In this document: positions 59,965-64,000 of the stretch, in pieces
How the letters are laid out: the number at the start of each line of letters is the position of its first letter
Position numbering within the stretch: position 1 is the first letter of the stretch
NCBI GenBank assembly: GCA_019914995.1
Contig: CM034145.1
Span: 4,967,262-5,031,261, forward strand
Direction of reading: 5' to 3'
Origin: Acanthochlamys bracteata
Lineage: Eukaryota > Streptophyta > Magnoliopsida > Pandanales > Velloziaceae
Length of the DNA: 64,000 nucleotides
The notes under the pieces: model-generated
What the model was told of the DNA's origin: nothing
The model's input: only the letters and a program-made list of their open reading frames with translations
The model's database searches: none
Translations under genes and position numbers: made by a program

Positions 59965-60769
59965 AAGCGACCAAGCAGCCATGGGACCTTGAGCAAATCA
60001 ATGATTCTTCTCTCAATGGAAAAGAAAAAAACCTTACAAAACTGAAAAGTGAAAACTCACCAACTCTGTCTGTTATGGTTTTTGAATTGAATTACATATT
60101 TGATTTACTTTTTCTACTCTTTTTATATTAATTTTTATTTATATTTTCAGTAAAATTTTATAAACTTTATTCAAATTCTAAAAAATAGAAAAAATTATAC
60201 CGTAAAATTTTATTATTAATTTATTATTATATTGTTAAATAAAAAATAATATATATTTTATAAAAAAAAAACTTTTCGTTTTAAATATATTTAAAAATTT
60301 ATTCCTACTGATTAGATTGCATAGTTGGATTTTCATTATGGGCACTTGCTTATTCCTACTTAGGCGTCATTTAAAATTGTTTTAAAATAAAAAATTTAAG
60401 GATAAAGAGTTTTATTATTTTTGATAACGTATAATTCGCTTATATCTTTTAAATTTTAAAAAATAAAAATTATTTAAAGAATAAAAAATTGAAAAGTAGA
60501 TGAAACTTAATGTCAAACTACGCCTTATTCTTTGAACAAGTTCTGTTCTTTTCAGAAATAGCAACGAATATATAAGAATTACGAGGTTTAGTTCTTTAGA
60601 ATAAAAACTTCCCAATAAGAGTAACTTCTCATTTAGTATTGTTTGCTATATTTGAAAAGAACAGCAAACTATTCAAGACCAGTCCCGTTTAGTTTTGTTA
60701 ATTCCGGGCGATAAATATAACGATTAGGTACTGTTGGATACTTAGATGGTAGCTGTTAGTAAATATTTG

Positions 60770-60995
60770 GGAGATATTATTAAAAATGAGTTTTTAAAAA
60801 AAATATTTAAAAAGTTTTTCTAAAATAATCCTAAGTATTTCTATTAAAATAGTAATAATAATTAAAAATAAGATTTCATGATGTAAAAAAATTTTTATCT
60901 TTTAAATTTTAAAAAAAATTTTGTAAAATATTTTAGAAACTTTATTAGAAAATATGAAATTAAAAAAAAAAAGCTTTTTCGAACATCCACTTGAT
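60770..60995. repeat. Degenerate family A repeat
   Basis: AT-rich core with AAAATAAGATTTCATGATGTAAAA and right end AAAAAGCTTTTTCGAACATCC. Boundaries are approximate. Confidence 0.4.
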
Positions 60996-61021
60996 ATCAT
61001 TAGTACGAGTGTGTTTTAGAG

Positions 61022-61890
61022 GTGGCTATATATGAAGCAGGATTCGAAAAACATGAATCAAAATGACTCATTTAATTAGAATTAGAATTAAAAAATTTAA
61101 TCCATATAAATATAATAGTTAGGTTAGAGTTGAGCTAATTTGACCTACTTATTAAATAGGTCGATCTGAATTAATCCGAAATTGACCTACCAATTCGAAT
61201 TATCATTTCTTGAAGAAATAACATTTGATTTTTACTTTCCGTTTATTAAAATATTAAAAATAAAAATAATCAATAATAGTAATTAATAAATTATTAAATT
61301 ATTAAATTATATAGTATTTATAATTAACCGTTATTTTTATATTTTAGTAAAATAGTATAATATGAAAATTATAATATTATCAAAAATATTACTATGTAGA
61401 TATTTTAATAATGAGAATTAGGATTTTGTATAAAAATTTTTATCAAAATTTGTTATATAGCTATGTTTATCAATATTTTTATCAAATTATTAATATGTAT
61501 TTATAATCATAAAATTTCAATTGTTACCACATATTTTTAAAAAATAAAATAATTTTTTAAATATTTTAATACGATAAACATACTAAAGAAAATATATTTT
61601 GGTGATATTGACTATATCTCATCACTAAAAATATCATGTATTTTTATTACAACCGATATTATAAATTCATTAAAATTTGAAATTATAAAATTATAAAATT
61701 AAAAATTAATATTTTAATTATTAAATGAGTCGATTTAAATTTGATTTGATTATTAATATGTTGGATTAGGATTAACAATTTTGACCGTATAAATTCATAT
61801 ATTGGATTAGAGTTGAATTAATTTGATTGTTTATTAAATAGGTCAATCAGAAATCGATTCACTAATCCAAATTATCACTTCTAAGACTGT
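61022..61890. repeat. About 860-bp dispersed repeat, copy 2
   Basis: Collinear with 16551-17410: shared blocks include AATTAGAATTAGAATTAAAAAATTTAATCC-type, AATCCGAAATTGACCTACC, TAGTAAAATAGTATAATATGAAAAT, TTTGTATAAAAATTTT, ATATAGCTATGTTTATCAAT and TATTTATAATCATAAAATTTC. Confidence 0.5.
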
Positions 61891-62157
61891 GTTTTAAATG
61901 CATATAAAAATATTTATGAAAATAAAAAGTAAAAACTAAAATTTTATAAAATGGATTAAAAGTTGAATTTAATTTTTATATCTTATTTTGATAATAGATT
62001 AAAAATAAATTTAATTTGTAAAGATATGCTAGAAATAAATTATAATAATTTTAACGTATAAATTTTTATTCAATTTATATTTAAAATATATTAATTATTT
62101 GAAATTTTATTTCTGATCAAAATATTAAAATCTAAACATTTAATTTTCTATTTCCGT

Positions 62158-62388
62158 TTGACATTGGTTATCTTAAAAGTATTTTTTAATTCTTTATTCT
62201 ACGTATTTCAATACATATTTTATAAATATTTAAAAAATTATTTAAAATTTTAAAAAATATAATAAAATCATATATAATAAAATATTTTATTATATATTTT
62301 TATTTTTTAGTTAAAAAACTAAAACTTATTTTTTAAAAAAATATTTTTTATTTTAAAAGAATTTATTTTAAAATTACTTTCAAACCTA
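62158..62388. repeat. AT-rich MITE-like repeat (family A)
   Basis: Left end CGTTTGACATTGGTTATCTTAAAAG, right end AAAATTACTTTCAAACCTACC: inverted ends of the family. Confidence 0.5.
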
Positions 62389-62883
62389 CCGAGATGTAAA
62401 AACATTGAAAAGTTAATTGACTAATAAAATTGCCCCAGCAAACTATAAGTTGCTTGAAAATGTTTATAAAATAAAATTTTTCTAAAACAATAAATAAAAA
62501 AATATTAAAACAAATTCTACTGTTTTATTTAGAAAGATATAAAACATAAAATAACAAACTTTTTATGACTTCAAATTTTTTATATTGTTTTAACTTTTAA
62601 AATAAATTTTATAAAAATATTTTTAAATATAAAATAACGAATGAAATGCAATGCAGAACGTGAGACGTTCATACCTCAACTATATAACCCAAATCCAACA
62701 CCCATTCAACTCATCTACATATAACGAAAAGAATTAAATAATATAAAATTAAATTTATGTTTAAATTTGTATTTTCTGAATAACTCATTTTAGAACTTAT
62801 TTTCAGAAATCAATACAAACAACCCCAACTAAAAGAAAATTGTAGCATAAACATCTTAAGAAACATTTCTAATAAAATTTTGA

Positions 62884-63122
62884 GGACGTTTGATGGTACT
62901 TATAAAAAAAAAAAATTTTGAAATAAAAAGTATTTTATTTTTTTAAAAAAAGGTTTTATTTTTTTATTTTTAAAAAAATAATAAAAATATATAATCAAAA
63001 ATTTTATTACGTAAAATTTTTTATATTTTTAAAATTTTAATTTTTTTTAATATTTATAAAAATATATTAAAAATATAAAATAAAAAATTGAAAAGATCCG
63101 TTCTAAGAATGCAATCCGAAAC
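62884..63122. repeat. AT-rich MITE-like repeat (family A) just downstream of the armadillo gene
   Basis: Left end GACGTTTGATGGTACTTATAA, right end CTAAGAATGCAATCCGAAACGG. It lies about 110 bp past the stop codon of the armadillo gene, probably within or next to its 3' UTR. Confidence 0.55.
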
Positions 63123-63230
63123 GGAGGCTTCACCGTGGACAAGATTTTCAGTGACCACGAAAAGGTCCGAAGCTTCCTTCACGGAAGTAGTAGGTAAATT
63201 AACAAACATTGATGAATGAATGAAGACATG

Positions 63231-64000
63231 TTAGAATGCCAAGCTCTTTGATGTCGAGCTAGCAGTAACAGCTATCAGTCGATCAGACGGTGCGAAATTC
63301 TCCGGCAAGTTCGCGCGTTTTGCAATCCTTCTCATATTACTCTGCAAACTCTGCTGCACTAATCTTCTAACAGCTCTTCTTTCTTCACTGATCATATGAT
63401 CTCCATTACTTCCGCCACCACCTTCATCGATTTCAACTTCTACTTCATTAAATTGCTGCGGCGCCGACACGGCGTTGTGAGCATTACTTACTCTGCCGGC
63501 GAACCCTTCGGAAACTTGTTTTCCTTTGTCTGCTCGGAGACTTTCAAGAAGTCGCGAAGCTCGTTTCTGCGCGAGCTGTGTTCCGATGAGTGCCAGTTCC
63601 AGTAATGCTGATATTGCTCCGGCTGCAACCATCGCCGTGCGATCGCCGTAGCTTTTATGCGCGATAACCATTAGAATATATACAGCTTTCTCTTGACACC
63701 CAGGTGAATCACACCAGCTCAAAACATCGATGAGAATCGGAATCGATTCTGCTGCACGGATAACTTCTCGCCGGCCTTCCGGCGAACAGGCGATGTTGGA
63801 TAGAATCAATAGCGATCGATCACTTACCTCCATATCACCAATAACAGAAAAGAGTAACTCAACTGTTCCGGCATCGAGCAGCTTCTTGGTGTTTGAAGGT
63901 GAAATGGAAAGATTGAACAGAGCACAGAGTGCATCTACCTTCGGTTGCAATGTGGTTGATTTCTTGAACGCAGAAAGCAAGAACGGTATCGATCCCGAAG
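63231..64000 (-). CDS. Armadillo-repeat protein, C-terminal part, runs off the right edge
   Basis: The frame is open from the right edge (reading SGSIPFLLSAFKKSTT...) to the stop at 63231, about 256 codons. Four or so ARM repeats are visible: KVDALCALFNLSISPSNTKKLLDAGTV, SDRSLLILSNIACSPEGRREVI, CQEKAVYILMVIAHKS and GAISALLELALIGTQLAQKRASRLLESLR. The tail is acidic then basic (EEVRR-like VRRLVQQSLQSNMRRIAKRANLP) and ends TASSTSKSLAF, resembling a plant ARM family (Arabidopsis At4g31890/At2g25130 type) related to U-box ARM proteins; no U-box is in view. Such proteins act as interaction scaffolds. The start and any introns lie beyond the window. Exact subfamily from memory, moderate confidence. 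Confidence 0.85.
   Translation of the reverse strand, partial: SGSIPFLLSAFKKSTTLQPKVDALCALFNLSISPSNTKKLLDAGTVELLFSVIGDMEVSDRSLLILSNIACSPEGRREVIRAAESIPILIDVLSWCDSPGCQEKAVYILMVIAHKSYGDRTAMVAAGAISALLELALIGTQLAQKRASRLLESLRADKGKQVSEGFAGRVSNAHNAVSAPQQFNEVEVEIDEGGGGSNGDHMISEERRAVRRLVQQSLQSNMRRIAKRANLPENFAPSDRLIAVTASSTSKSLAF

Larger units (their letters stand above)
57961..63230. other. Intergenic region upstream of GCP2, mostly repeats
   Basis: The first 200 bp are the GCP2 leader and promoter. The rest is AT-rich and holds family A repeats (58337, 59715, 60770, 62158, 62884), the second 860-bp repeat (61022-61890) and the 3' flank of the armadillo gene. No open frame in it has recognisable protein similarity. 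Confidence 0.65.

Overview
This is a nuclear segment of a flowering-plant genome, almost certainly a eudicot. The evidence is long AT-rich intergenic DNA, multi-exon genes with GT-AG introns, and plant-only families (DUF247, BAHD acyltransferase, DUF1068/NKS1, PICKLE, plant GCP2, an armadillo-repeat protein), together with dense small transposable elements. I cannot name the species. There are no prokaryotic features, no rRNA or tRNA gene and no CRISPR array.

Layout from left to right: (1) the 5' part of a DUF247 gene (-, running off the left edge); (2) about 6.8 kb of repeat-filled intergenic DNA; (3) a three-exon BAHD acyltransferase (+, 7275-12168); (4) a DUF1068/NKS1-ELMO family gene (-, 13318-15776) with a 24-nt microexon and a damaged first exon; (5) a repeat-rich gap; (6) a temperature-induced lipocalin (+, 18919-19930, 186 aa); (7) a complete 31-exon PICKLE-type CHD3 chromatin remodeller (-, 20803-44682, 1408 aa) that occupies more than a third of the window and carries several transposable-element remnants in its introns; (8) an intronless CAF1 deadenylase (+, 46815-47651); (9) a stranded 5' exon of RTF2 (-) that stops next to a MITE-like repeat; (10) a 21-exon gamma-tubulin complex protein 2 gene (-, 51628-57960), intact except for one missing base in exon 5; (11) about 5 kb of MITEs and repeats; (12) the 3' part of an armadillo-repeat gene (-, running off the right edge).

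The genes are ordinary, functionally unrelated housekeeping or developmental plant genes, not a cluster. PICKLE and CAF1 act at chromatin and mRNA-decay level, GCP2 nucleates microtubules, NKS1-type proteins act in the Golgi, and TIL protects membranes. Exon models for PICKLE, GCP2, BAHD, NKS1 and TIL were built by hand from splice consensus, reading phase and family similarity. All 31 PICKLE exons join in phase.

The things most worth a second look are: single-base frameshifts in two otherwise conserved genes (GCP2 exon 5, NKS1 exon 1); a tandem duplication that copies the splice acceptor of the PICKLE PHD exon and would create a stop if used; a long near-perfect inverted repeat inside a PICKLE intron; a CACTA-type MITE with a clean target duplication; two RTE-type LINE remnants in PICKLE introns in the gene's own orientation; an orphan RTF2 exon; and a MITE-like family present about 17 times in 64 kb. 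I saw nothing that amounts to a new biological system.
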